The notes under the pieces are model-generated. The model worked only from the letters and a program-made list of their open reading frames with translations, did not search any database and was not told the origin of the DNA. A program made the translations under genes and the position numbers. Source: Myxococcales bacterium (GTDB lineage: Bacteria > Myxococcota_A > Bradymonadia > UBA7976 > UBA1532). From it: a stretch of 64,000 nucleotides of DNA. Positions within the stretch are counted from its first letter, which is position 1. Each line of letters opens with the position of its first letter. The stretch is from the NCBI GenBank assembly GCA_020633465.1, contig JACKDN010000018.1, positions 1-64,000 on the forward strand, in the 5' to 3' direction. Shown piece after piece: positions 16,350 through 24,705 of the stretch.

Positions 16350-17690
16350 ATGCCCAAGAAAGCCTTCGTCCTCGACACCAACGTCATCCTCCACGATCCC
16401 AACGCGCTGTTCCGCTTCGAGGACAACGAGGTCGTGCTGCCGATCTACGTGGTCGAGGAGCTCGACCAGTTCAAGAAGGACCTGTCGGAGCTCGGGCGCA
16501 ACGCGCGCGAGTGCGCGCGCCAGCTCGACGGGCTGCGCAAGCGCGGGCGGCTGAGCGACGGGGTCGAGCTCGAGACCGGGGGCATCCTGCGCGTCGCCTT
16601 CGTGAAGCAGCAGGAGCACGCCGACACCTTCTTCGCCAGCCAGCACGTTTACGACAACCTCATCCTCCGCTGCGCCCTCGAGCTGCGGGCGCAGGACGCC
16701 CAGCGCAAGGTCGTCTTCGTCACCAAGGACGCCAACCTGCGCATCCGCGCCAACGCGGTGGGCCTCGACTCGGTGGACTACGATCCCGGCAACGTCGAGC
16801 TGGCGCAGCTGTACCCCGGTCACCGCGAGGTGGTGGTCGACGCGGAGTCGATCCAGCGGGCCTTCGACGAGGGCATCGAGGTGACGATCGATCCGCCCTT
16901 CCACCCGAACGAGTACATCCTGCTGCGGGACGAGGCGCGCGCGAACCACACGGCGCTGGCGCGCTTCGATCCGCGGTCCGGGCGCCTGCGCGCGCTGCCC
17001 AAGCGGCGAGGCGAGGTGGTCGTCTTCGGGCTCACGCCACGCAACAAGGAGCAGTCCTTCGCCCTCGACCTGCTGTTGGACGACAGCGTCCAGCTGGTGA
17101 CGCTGGTGGGCAAGGCGGGCACCGGCAAGACGCTTCTGGCGCTCGCCGCCGGGCTGCACAAGGTGACCGAGGAGGATCGCTACCACCGGGTGCTGGTCAG
17201 CCGGCCGATCTTCCCGCTCGGCCGCGACCTGGGCTACCTGCCGGGCACGCTCGAGGAGAAGCTCGATCCGTGGATGAAGCCCATCTACGACAACGTCGAG
17301 CTGCTGCTGGGCCTGACGCGCCAGCACCAGAGCAACAACAACCGGCGCGATCACGCGCCGCACGCCGATCTGGTCGAGATGGGCGTCGTCGAGATCGAGC
17401 CGCTGACCTACATCCGCGGGCGGTCGATCCCCAACCAGTACATCATCATCGACGAGGCGCAGAACCTGACGCCCCACGAGGTGAAGACGATCGTCACGCG
17501 CGCCGGCGAGGGCACCAAGCTGGTGTTCACCGGCGACCCCTACCAGATCGACAACCCCTACGTGGACTCGACCAACAACGGGCTGGTGCACCTCGTGAAC
17601 AAGTTCCAGGACCAGGCCATCGCGGGCACCGTGACGCTGGCGAAGGGCGAGCGCAGCCCGCTGGCCGAGCTGGCGGCGAACCTGTTGTAG
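16350..17690 (+). CDS. PIN-PhoH family protein (RNA-associated ATPase)
   Basis: 446 residues. The N-terminal PIN domain (residues 1-145) carries the acidic residues expected of a PIN nuclease (VLDTNVILHD, and VTKDANLR near 130). The C-terminal PhoH-type P-loop ATPase has Walker A VGKAGTGKT and Walker B IIIDEAQNLTPHEVK with the FTGDPYQID motif. Such PIN-PhoH proteins (PhoH2/YlaK type) act as RNA helicase-nucleases in characterised cases. ATG 16350 is preferred over the in-frame TTG 16329 that overlaps the upstream stop, because MPKKAFVLDTN is the usual family N-terminus and AGAAG lies just upstream. Last gene of the run from 13841. Confidence 0.92.
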   Translation: MPKKAFVLDTNVILHDPNALFRFEDNEVVLPIYVVEELDQFKKDLSELGRNARECARQLDGLRKRGRLSDGVELETGGILRVAFVKQQEHADTFFASQHVYDNLILRCALELRAQDAQRKVVFVTKDANLRIRANAVGLDSVDYDPGNVELAQLYPGHREVVVDAESIQRAFDEGIEVTIDPPFHPNEYILLRDEARANHTALARFDPRSGRLRALPKRRGEVVVFGLTPRNKEQSFALDLLLDDSVQLVTLVGKAGTGKTLLALAAGLHKVTEEDRYHRVLVSRPIFPLGRDLGYLPGTLEEKLDPWMKPIYDNVELLLGLTRQHQSNNNRRDHAPHADLVEMGVVEIEPLTYIRGRSIPNQYIIIDEAQNLTPHEVKTIVTRAGEGTKLVFTGDPYQIDNPYVDSTNNGLVHLVNKFQDQAIAGTVTLAKGERSPLAELAANLL

Positions 17691-17808
17691 CGCCACCGGC
17701 ACCGGGCGGGGCCGCGAGGCGAGCACCCGCGCCGGGGCTGACCGAGGCTGCGTTCGGTTCGACGACGACGACGACCACGCGGGCGTCGTGGTGGTCGAGG
17801 CGGGGCAG

Positions 17809-18015
17809 TCAGGCGTAGGTGTTCACCAGGCGCCCGATGTCGGGGATGGCCGCGATCAGCTGCAGCGCGGCCTGACTCTGGCTGTCGATGGCCTTCTTGA
17901 AGACGGTGATCTCGGCCGCCTGGGCGGCGGCCTGTGGGGCGAGGGCCGCGGGGGCCTGCCGCGCGTACTGGATGGCGGCGTTCGCGCCGCTGCCCCCGAT
18001 CGCCCCTACGCTCAT
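17809..18015 (-). CDS. YjfB-like small putative motility protein
   Basis: A 68-residue protein. The central AAAQAAEITVFKKAIDSQSQ and LQLIAAIP resemble the YjfB family ('putative motility protein'), whose core is a short helix with an I-x-V-x-KKAxD motif. The start is well defined: ATG 18015 has GGGAGG six bases upstream. A sigma-28-like promoter precedes it. It is a lone gene, convergent with the PIN-PhoH gene and divergent from the 18182 gene. The family assignment rests on the short motif only, and no biochemical role is known to me. Confidence 0.6.
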   Translation of the reverse strand: MSVGAIGGSGANAAIQYARQAPAALAPQAAAQAAEITVFKKAIDSQSQAALQLIAAIPDIGRLVNTYA

Positions 18016-18045
18016 CGCCGCCTCCCGGATCGCCGGTCGGTCGGG

Positions 18046-18072
18046 ACATCGACCGTCGGGTGGGGGACTTGA
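18046..18072 (-). promoter_or_regulatory. Sigma-28 (flagellar-type) promoter-like sequence
   Basis: On the minus strand TCAA (18069-18072), a 15-bp spacer and GTCGATGT (18046-18053) match the sigma-28 consensus TAAA-N15-GCCGATAA at 3 of 4 and 5 of 8 positions with exact spacing. It lies about 30 bp before the YjfB-like start codon. The match is partial, so this is a candidate only. Confidence 0.4.
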
Positions 18073-18181
18073 GCATTTTTTCGACTTTCTGCGCGCCGTC
18101 GTGCGGACCGGGACGAGCCGGGCGCGCCATGGCGTTCGGTGGAGGGCGGCCGCTAAGATGGGGCCGACCGTGGAGGTGGGC

Positions 18182-18739
18182 ATGAGGGCGACGATCCCGA
18201 CGCTGCTGGGTCTTCTGTTGTGCGCCGCGCCGGCGACCGCGACGACCGTCGTGGGCTACGACCTCGAGGGGCTCGCCCGCGCGGCCGACGCCATCGTCGT
18301 CGGGCGGGTGGTCGACCGCAGCGCCGCCTGGCGCGACGGGCGCATCGTCACCACCGTCACGCTGGCCGCCGACGACGTGCTGAAGGGCGAGGCGGCCTCG
18401 ACCTTCCGCGTCGAGGTGCTGGGGGGCAGCGTCGACGGCATCTCGCAGCGCGTCGCGGGCGTCGCGGCCTTCGAGCCCGACGAGCGCGTCGCCGTCTTCC
18501 TGCGCGCCGAGAAGGCGCGCGCCGCCTTCAGCGTGGTGGGAATGAGCCAGGGCAAGATGCGGCTCGAGCTGCAGACCGTCGGCCCCACGCTGGTGCGGCA
18601 GACCGGCGATCTGCGGCGCGTGACGAAGCGCGCGGACGGCGCGCTGATCGAGGCCGGCCCGCTGCCCGCCGAGGTCACGCTGCCCGCCTTCGTCCGCGCG
18701 GTGAACGCCGCCCTCGTGAAGCCCGGGCCGGCGCGCTGA
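18182..18739 (+). CDS. Secreted protein of unknown function, upstream of two metalloproteases
   Basis: 185 residues with a Sec signal peptide (MRATIPTLLGLLLCAAPATA). The mature part begins TTVVGYDLEGLARAADAIVVGRVVDRSAAW, a pattern I associate with uncharacterised secreted proteins encoded beside matrixin-type proteases in related bacteria; no domain with known activity is evident. ATG 18182 follows GGAGG at 18173-18177, and a good -10 (TAAGAT, 18154-18159) lies upstream without a clear -35. Its stop overlaps the putative CTG start of the next gene, so the three genes 18182-20600 look like one operon. Confidence 0.75.
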   Translation: MRATIPTLLGLLLCAAPATATTVVGYDLEGLARAADAIVVGRVVDRSAAWRDGRIVTTVTLAADDVLKGEAASTFRVEVLGGSVDGISQRVAGVAAFEPDERVAVFLRAEKARAAFSVVGMSQGKMRLELQTVGPTLVRQTGDLRRVTKRADGALIEAGPLPAEVTLPAFVRAVNAALVKPGPAR

Positions 18740-19740
18740 ACCCGTGGCGCCTGCTCGTCCTGATCGCCGCCCCGCTGGCGCTGGGCTGGACGCCCGCGCG
18801 CGACGCGGCGGGCCGCCCGCTCGCGTGGCCGGCCGACGCGTGGCCCCTGGCCGTGGCCGAGTCGTCGCCCGTGTGGCAGTGGGCCGCCGCCCGGTGGACG
18901 GCGGCCGGGCCCGCGGCGCTGCGTCTGGTGCCGACGCCCCCGCTCGGACCGGACGGCGTGATCACCTGGCGGCGGGTGACCGAGGCGGCCGCGTGGACCG
19001 ATCTGGTGGGCGATCCCGCCCTGGTGGCCTTCACCCTGTGGACCAGCGAGGATGACCGCCTGGTGGACGCCGACGTGCTGACCCACGACGCCCGCTTCCC
19101 GCTGGTCGAGCCGCCCGCGCCGCGGCGCTACGCGCTGCGGGCGGTGCTGGCGCACGAGCTGGGGCACGCGCTGGGCCTGGGACACAGCTGCGGCGAGCCC
19201 GAGGGGCCGGCCTGCGCGGCCCTCGCCGCCGACGACCCCCGGCTGACCGCGCTCATGGCCCCGCGCCTCGGCCCGGGCAGCGGACCCGACGCGCCGCAGG
19301 CCGACGACGCCGCGGGGCTGGCGGCCGCGAGCACCTGGGCCGGCGCGCCGCGCCGACCCACCCTCGGCCCGCCGCGATCGGTGGGCGAGGATCGGGTGCT
19401 GCCACTCGGCGGGTGGGTGGAGGGCGACGCCGTGCGCGCGTGGTGGCGCGCGGGCTGGCACGACGCCCCGGTGGTCGACGGCTCGGTGCGCGTCCCGCCC
19501 GAGGCGGAGGCGGTCGCCGCGTGGACCCTCGCGGGGCAAGGGGCGGTGGCGCTCGCGCTCGGCGGGGCCGCCACCGACGACGGCGGGGCCGACGCGGTCG
19601 CGGACGTCGGCGTCGACGCCGGGCCCGGCGCGGCCCGGTCCGGTGACGGCTGCTCGGCGACCCCCGGCCACGCTGCGGATTCCTGGATGTGGATGCTGCC
19701 GGGCGCGCTCGCGCTCGGCCGACGTCGGAGGAGAACATGA
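18736..19740 (+). CDS. Matrixin-like zinc metalloprotease with MYXO-CTERM-like tail (probable CTG start)
   Basis: About 334 residues. It carries the extended zinc-binding motif HELGHALGLGH with a following LMAP Met-turn candidate, so it is a metzincin (M10/matrixin-like) protease. The N-terminus NPWRLLVLIAAPLALGW is a signal peptide. The C-terminus has an Ala/Asp-rich spacer, then Cys, a hydrophobic stretch (MWMLPGALALG) and RRRRR, matching the MYXO-CTERM sorting layout. No in-frame ATG, GTG or TTG lies near the signal peptide; CTG 18736, overlapping the previous stop as CTGA, is the best start, but this is unproven. The start coordinate is therefore low confidence while the gene itself is solid. 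The stop overlaps the next ATG (ATGA). Confidence 0.8.
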   Translation: MNPWRLLVLIAAPLALGWTPARDAAGRPLAWPADAWPLAVAESSPVWQWAAARWTAAGPAALRLVPTPPLGPDGVITWRRVTEAAAWTDLVGDPALVAFTLWTSEDDRLVDADVLTHDARFPLVEPPAPRRYALRAVLAHELGHALGLGHSCGEPEGPACAALAADDPRLTALMAPRLGPGSGPDAPQADDAAGLAAASTWAGAPRRPTLGPPRSVGEDRVLPLGGWVEGDAVRAWWRAGWHDAPVVDGSVRVPPEAEAVAAWTLAGQGAVALALGGAATDDGGADAVADVGVDAGPGAARSGDGCSATPGHAADSWMWMLPGALALGRRRRRT

Positions 19741-20600
19741 TGCGCGCTGCTCTGCTCGCGGCCCTCGCCCTGACCTGGGCTCAGCCGGCCGACGCCTGCG
19801 TGCGGTCGCGCACCAGCAACGGCACGCCGCTGCAATGGTGGACCACCTGCATCCCGTTCCACGTGCACGAGGCGGGCACCGAAGACGAGCCCTTCCCGGC
19901 GACGCTGGCGGCGGTGAAGGACAGCTTCGCCACGTGGGAGAACCCCGCGTGCGGCGGGCTGAGCCTCGAGTATCAGGGGCTGACCAACGATCCGCGCGCC
20001 GGCTATCAGCAGGGCGGCGTGAACATCAACAACGTCCTGTGGCGCGAGAGCGCCAGCCAGTGGCCGCACGACGGCGACGTCATCGCGGTCACCACGGTCA
20101 CCTTCTGCGACAAGGCGGGCGGTGAGTGCCCCTTCGCCGGGGCGATCATCGACGCCGACATCGAGCTCAACGGCAGCGGCTTCCGCTTCACCACCACCAC
20201 GCTGCCCGCGCGCGTGGCCTTCGACATCGCGAACACCGTGACGCACGAGGTGGGGCACTTCCTGGGCCTCGACCACACGCCGGTGGCGGCGGCGACGATG
20301 TTCGCGTCGGCCCCGCGCGGCGAGCTGGACAAGCGCTCCCTGCATCCCGACGACATCGAGTGCCTCTGCGACGTCTACCCCGCGGGCGAGGGCACCTGCG
20401 CGGCCATCGCGGTGAAGGGGGATCACTACGTCGATCTCGAGAACCTGCACAACCAGGAGAGCTCGGTCGACGACGGCTGCGCGGCGCAGCCGGGCGCGCC
20501 GGCGGGGCGCGCCGCGCTGGCCCTGTGGTTGCTGGCGCTGATCGGTGTGGGCGCGGCGCGACGGCGGCCGGTCAAGGCCGGCGGCAGATCCCGAAGCTGA
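19737..20600 (+). CDS. Matrixin-like zinc metalloprotease with MYXO-CTERM-like tail
   Basis: 287 residues with a signal peptide (MMRAALLAALALTWAQPADA). The catalytic zinc site is HEVGHFLGLDH (HExxHxxGxxH), followed by the Met-turn region AATMFASA and a conserved LHPDDIECLCDVYP block, as in secreted myxobacterial M10-type proteases. The tail GCAAQPG, then a hydrophobic LWLLALIGVG, then RRR is MYXO-CTERM-like, predicting surface anchoring or sorting. The start overlaps the previous stop (ATGA). The 3' end overlaps the convergent Cys-rich gene by 29 bp. It is paralogous in layout to the preceding gene, though sequence similarity outside the zinc site looks low. Confidence 0.88.
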   Translation: MMRAALLAALALTWAQPADACVRSRTSNGTPLQWWTTCIPFHVHEAGTEDEPFPATLAAVKDSFATWENPACGGLSLEYQGLTNDPRAGYQQGGVNINNVLWRESASQWPHDGDVIAVTTVTFCDKAGGECPFAGAIIDADIELNGSGFRFTTTTLPARVAFDIANTVTHEVGHFLGLDHTPVAAATMFASAPRGELDKRSLHPDDIECLCDVYPAGEGTCAAIAVKGDHYVDLENLHNQESSVDDGCAAQPGAPAGRAALALWLLALIGVGAARRRPVKAGGRSRS

Positions 20601-22088
20601 AGTCGGTGCCGGCGACCGGGTTGTCGACGCACGACCAGCCACCCGGGCAGTCGTCGTCGAGCGCGCAGCCCTGCGTGCAGTAGCGGTCGCCCTCGGGCCC
20701 CTGACAGTACCGGTGGTCGCAGCGCATCGGCGGGTTCGCCTGAAGATCGCAGGGCGAGCCCACCGGCGCGCCGTTGGCGGGCGGATCGCAGTAACCGACG
20801 ATGCCCGTCCCCTCGACCAACGGCCCGTACTGGCAGACGTGGCCGTGGGGCCCATCGCAGTCGCCGTCGCCCCCGCAGCCCTGCAGGCAGAAGCCGATGT
20901 CGACCAGATCGCCGTTGCCCAGCCGGATGCCGGTCAGCGCGCAGCGATAGCCCACGGGGCACTCGTCGGTGTGCTGACACAGCGTCGTGCAGCGCTCGCC
21001 GGCCAGGCACAGGGCCGACGCGCAGCGGTTCGCCGGATCCCGGCAGTCGCCGCCCACCGGCAGCCCGCCCGGCACCCCGGGCCGGCAGCGGCCGCCCAGA
21101 TCCGCGGGACCCTCGGGCGGCACGAGCTGGCAGTTCTCGCCCGCGCCGCAGTCGGCGTCGCTGTCGCAGGGGGCGAAGGTGCGGAAGCAGTAGCTCTCAC
21201 CCTGGCGCGTCTGGCACGTGAGCCCCACGCCGCAGGTGTCGTTGGCGGGGTCGCAGGCCTCGCTGCAGTACAGCGTGCCGTAGTCGTTCAGGCAGAACGC
21301 CGTGCCGCACTGGCGATCCTCTTCGCAGGGCAGGCCGTCGTCGACGCAGGCGCCCTCGCCCTCGTCCACCCGCCCGTCGCAGTCGTTGTCCTCGCGATCG
21401 CAGATCTCGGGCACCGGGCTCGTGCCGCCGACGCAGGTGAGGGTGCCGGCCACGCAGCGCAGGGCGCCGGAGCTGCACGCGCCCACGTCGCGGCCGCAGG
21501 CGTTGCCCGCCTGCGGATCGGCCTCGTCGAGCGCCCCGTCGCAGTCGTCGTCGACGCCGTTGCAGGTGTCGAGCGCGCCGTTGGGCGCCCCCCGGCACAC
21601 CAGCGCGCCGTCCACGCAGGCGAAGGTGCCGGCGCCGCAGCCCGCGGGGGCGTCGCAGGCGTCGCCGCCCGTGCCCTCGTCGGCGGTGCCGTCGCAGTCG
21701 TCGTCGAGCCCGTTGCAGGTCTCGGGGGTGGCGGCGCAGGCGCCCTGGTCGGGGGCGGGGGGCGCCCCGTCCGCCGACCCGGCGTCGGCGGGCGGCGCGG
21801 CCGCGTCCGCGGGCGCGGCGTCCGCGGCCGGCGTCGTCGCGTCGGCGCCGGGCGTGGTGTCCGGGCTGGGCGCGGCGTCCACCGTCGGCGCCGCGTCGGC
21901 GCTGGGCGTGGTGTCCGCGTCGTCGCCGCCGCGTCGAGGCCGGCGCCGTCGGCCTCGTCCGGGGCGACGTCCGCCCGCGATCCGCCGCCGCCGCCCACCG
22001 CGGCCCCGTCGTCGCAGGCGGTCACCAGCGCCAGCGCGGCGCACAGACAGAGCAGGGAGCGGCACGTCCGCACGGGCAGCCTCGTCAC
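20572..22088 (-). CDS. MopE-type Cys-rich lipoprotein, interrupted by a single-base frameshift
   Basis: The gene reads in two frames. The first (GTG 22088 to about 21930) gives a lipoprotein signal ending ALVTAC, then a Gly/Asp tether. The second (about 21929 to the stop at 20572) gives an Asp/Ala/Pro linker, three MopE-like metal-binding repeats (CNGLDDDCDGTADEG, CNGVDDDCDGALDE, CDREDNDCDGRVDEG) and several further Cys-rich modules. Restoring one base in the GC run at 21927-21930 joins them into one 505-residue protein. The GTG start overlaps the upstream gene's stop (GTGA), supporting it as a real second gene of a two-gene operon. It is either a sequencing/assembly deletion or a recent pseudogene. 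The role is unknown; MopE repeats bind metal in some proteins. Confidence 0.75.
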
Positions 22089-24508
22089 AGCGGGGTACAG
22101 ATGTCGGCGATGCAGATCTGCCCGTCGGGGCAGACCAGGAAGGGCAGCGGGAAGATCACGCCGCACCCGGTGCAGCGGTTCAAGAACCGGTTGCACTGGT
22201 GCTCGGGCCGGCAGTCGGCGTCCGAGGTGCAGCCGCCGTCCGCGGTGTGGCAGCGCTGCAGCAGATCGTCGCACAGGCGGCCGGCCCCGCAGTCGGCGTC
22301 GCGCACGCAGATGTCCTCGGGCGGCACGCACCGCCCGATCGACTCGTTGCACACCAGCCCGCCGTCGCAGTCGACGTCGCCTCGGCAGCCCACGCAGCGC
22401 TGGAACAGCGGCTGGCAGTAGGGCGCCGCGGCGCCGCAGTCGCGATCGCGCTCGCAGCCGACGCAGCGTCGCTCGTCGTTGCAGACGCCGTTCGGACAGT
22501 CGCCGTCGTCCACGCACACGGCGCAGGTGCCGGTCGCCGGGTCGCAGGCCGGCGCGTCGGCGGGGCAGTCGGCGTCGCGCAGGCACTCGACGCAGCGGTC
22601 GTTCGCGACGTCGCAGCGATCGCCGCGGCAGTCGGCGTCGTCGGCGCAGCGCCGGCAGGTGCGCGTCGCCGGATCGCAGGCCCCCGGCTGCGGGCAGTGG
22701 GCGTCCTCGGTGCACTGCACGCAGGCGTCGTTCTCCCGATCGCAGCGCTGGCCGGCCGGGCAGTCGTCGGGGCCCAGGCAGGTGGCGCAGGTGCGGTTGG
22801 GGCTGCAGCGCCCGTCGGGGCAGTCGGCGTCCTCGAGGCACGCGACGCAGATCTGCTCGCCGGGCAGGCAACGGCCGTTCGGGCAGTCGGCGTCCTCGAT
22901 GCAGGCGACGCAGCTGTTCTGCGGCCCGCAGCGGCCGTCGGGGCAGTCGGCGTCCTCGACGCAGGGCACGCAGCGGCCCTCGGCGGCCAGGCAGCGGCCG
23001 TCGGCGCAGTCGGCGTCCTCGACGCACGCCACGCAGGTGCGCAGGGCGCCGTGGCAGCGCGTGCCCTCGGGGCAGCCGGCGTCGTCTCGGCAGTCGACGC
23101 ACAGCTGATCCACGCACACCTGGGCGCCGCAGTCGGCGTCCTCGGCGCACCCGATGCAGCGGTTCTCGGCGTTGCAGGTGGCGTCGCCGCCGCAGTCGGC
23201 GTCCACGCGGCAGGGCTTGCAGGTCTGGTCGATGCAGACGCCTGGGTTGCAGTCCCCGTCCTCGAGGCAGGGCACGCAGGTGGCCGAGATGGGGTTGCAG
23301 CGGCCGTCGGGGCAGTCGGCGTCGCGCAGGCACTGCACGCACTGCTGGCCGGCCTCGCGGCAGCGGCCGCCGGGGCAGTCGGCGTCCTCTCGGCAGCCCG
23401 CGCAGGTGCGCGTCTCGGCGATGCACACGCCCTCGGGGCAGTCGTCGTCGTCGAGGCACCCGACGCAGGTGCCCGTCTCGGGCTCGCACACGCGGCCGCC
23501 GAGGCAGTCGCCGTCGTCGACGCAGGTGACGCAGACGTTGCGGTTGGGATCGCACACGGTGCCGGCGGGGCACTCGGCGCGGCCGCGGCACTCGACGCAC
23601 TGCTTGCGGCGCGACTCGCACACGCCCTCGGGGCACTGCGCGTCCTCGAGGCACTGCACGCACTGGTGGGTGGCGGGATCGCAGACGCCCTCGGCGCAGT
23701 CCGCGTCGGCCTCGCACGCCCGGCAACGGCCCCGCGCGTCGCAGGTGCCGCCCTCGCCGCAGTCGGCGTCCTCGAGGCAGGCCACGCACAGGCCGCGCAG
23801 GGGCTCACAGCGCGTCCCGTCGGTGCAGTCGTCGTCGACGCGACAGGCCCAGCACAGCCCGTCCTCGCGGCAGCTCGTGGGCGGCGCGCAGGCGTCGGCG
23901 GCCGGATCGCAGCGCGTGACGCAGGCGCGCCGGCGGGGATCGCACACCGAGCCTTCGCCGCAGTCGACGCCGTCGCAGGGCCCGCCGGCCGCGCAGCCGG
24001 CGTCGGGCAGACACTGTCCCTCGGAGCAGGTGAAGCCGGCGGCGCAGGTCGTGCCCATGCAGGCCACCGCGCAGACCGCGCTGCCGTCCAGCTCGACGCA
24101 CCGGTCGGGCTCGCCGCCGCACTCGGTGTCGGTGGCGCACGGGCTGCACGGCATCTGGCCGATGGCGACGCACGCGCCGTCGCTGGCGCAATAGCTGCCG
24201 CCGTCGCAGGTGAGATCGGCGCGGCAGTCGCTCTGCGGATCGATGCACACGCCCTGGAAGCACAGCTGGGGGGTCAGGCAGTCGTCGGGCACGGCGCAGG
24301 GGCCGTCGGGGAACACGCACTGCCCCACGCGGCACACGCCGCCCGGGCAGTCGGCGTCGCTGCCGCACCCCGCCTGGGCGTCACGCCCGCCCACGATGCG
24401 GCCCGCGTCGGCCACGTCCTGGTCGCCCTCGGTGGCGCAGCCGGGCGCGCCGACCGCGCCCAGCAGCGCGACCAGCCACAGGCCTCGCAGATTCCGCTCT
24501 CGTCGCAC
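22085..24508 (-). CDS. Very Cys-rich repeat lipoprotein with 24 tandem CxxC...DADC units
   Basis: 807 residues. The start is GTG 24508 with GGGGAGA upstream; the signal peptide ends GAPGC (lipobox). Residues about 27-218 are irregular Cys-rich modules of the same general style. Residues 219-726 are 24 tandem units averaging 21 residues, consensus C-V-x-C-x-E/D-D-A-D-C-P-x-G-x-C-x(4-7). Each has four Cys, and they are followed by two looser repeats up to the C-terminus. Acidic DxDC loops suggest metal (for example Ca) binding and disulfide-braced rods, but that is inference. Transcribed together with the MopE-like lipoprotein (GTGA overlap). No enzyme domain is seen. It probably forms an extended surface stalk. 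Confidence 0.88.
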   Translation of the reverse strand: MRRERNLRGLWLVALLGAVGAPGCATEGDQDVADAGRIVGGRDAQAGCGSDADCPGGVCRVGQCVFPDGPCAVPDDCLTPQLCFQGVCIDPQSDCRADLTCDGGSYCASDGACVAIGQMPCSPCATDTECGGEPDRCVELDGSAVCAVACMGTTCAAGFTCSEGQCLPDAGCAAGGPCDGVDCGEGSVCDPRRRACVTRCDPAADACAPPTSCREDGLCWACRVDDDCTDGTRCEPLRGLCVACLEDADCGEGGTCDARGRCRACEADADCAEGVCDPATHQCVQCLEDAQCPEGVCESRRKQCVECRGRAECPAGTVCDPNRNVCVTCVDDGDCLGGRVCEPETGTCVGCLDDDDCPEGVCIAETRTCAGCREDADCPGGRCREAGQQCVQCLRDADCPDGRCNPISATCVPCLEDGDCNPGVCIDQTCKPCRVDADCGGDATCNAENRCIGCAEDADCGAQVCVDQLCVDCRDDAGCPEGTRCHGALRTCVACVEDADCADGRCLAAEGRCVPCVEDADCPDGRCGPQNSCVACIEDADCPNGRCLPGEQICVACLEDADCPDGRCSPNRTCATCLGPDDCPAGQRCDRENDACVQCTEDAHCPQPGACDPATRTCRRCADDADCRGDRCDVANDRCVECLRDADCPADAPACDPATGTCAVCVDDGDCPNGVCNDERRCVGCERDRDCGAAAPYCQPLFQRCVGCRGDVDCDGGLVCNESIGRCVPPEDICVRDADCGAGRLCDDLLQRCHTADGGCTSDADCRPEHQCNRFLNRCTGCGVIFPLPFLVCPDGQICIADICTPL
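22331..23854 (-). repeat. Tandem coding repeats, 24 units of about 60-70 bp
   Basis: This block encodes residues 219-726 of the Cys-rich lipoprotein. Units share the DNA theme of a TGC-rich start and a GACGCCGACTGC core but differ in length and third codon positions, so it is an old, diverged protein repeat rather than a recent DNA expansion. Several neighbouring units (around 22850-23030) are nearly identical, hinting at some newer duplications. Confidence 0.85.
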
Positions 24509-24604
24509 CCTGTTCTCCCCGGGGGTGTCGAGGTGGACGTCCCGCCGACCCACGATCCACCGACCGCCGCGCGCCACCTCGGCCCCGCGTCCGGGGCGGG
24601 CCCT

Positions 24605-24634
24605 AGCATCGACGGGAAGGCGCCGCCGGATCAA
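24605..24634 (-). promoter_or_regulatory. Candidate promoter of the Cys-rich lipoprotein operon
   Basis: Minus strand TTGATC (24629-24634), an 18-bp spacer and GATGCT (24605-24610). It would give a 5' leader of about 90 nt before GTG 24508. It is back to back with the promoter of the PilZ gene. Confidence 0.35.
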
Positions 24635-24645
24635 GAGCCGGGCGG

Positions 24646-24675
24646 TTGACACCCCGCGGCGCCGATCCCCATGAT
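24646..24675 (+). promoter_or_regulatory. Promoter of the PilZ gene
   Basis: A perfect TTGACA -35 (24646-24651), an 18-bp spacer and CATGAT -10 (24670-24675). The start codon is 30 bp downstream with a strong GAGGAGGGA ribosome binding site. Confidence 0.5.
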
Positions 24676-24705
24676 GCGGCGATTCTGCGTCGAGGAGGGA
24701 GCACC

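Noticed and set aside
18070..18080. T-run at 18075-18080 as a terminator
   Set aside because: No stable hairpin lies before it on the plus strand.
22331..23854. CRISPR-like periodicity
   Set aside because: The 60-70 bp period is coding (CxxC...DADC units) and units differ in length; there are no identical direct repeats separated by unique spacers.
20545..24649. Long plus-strand frames opposite the Cys-rich genes
   Set aside because: The plus-strand translations are Ser/Gln/Arg- or Ala/Val-rich mirror images of the Cys repeat codons; the minus strand has the signal peptides and repeats.
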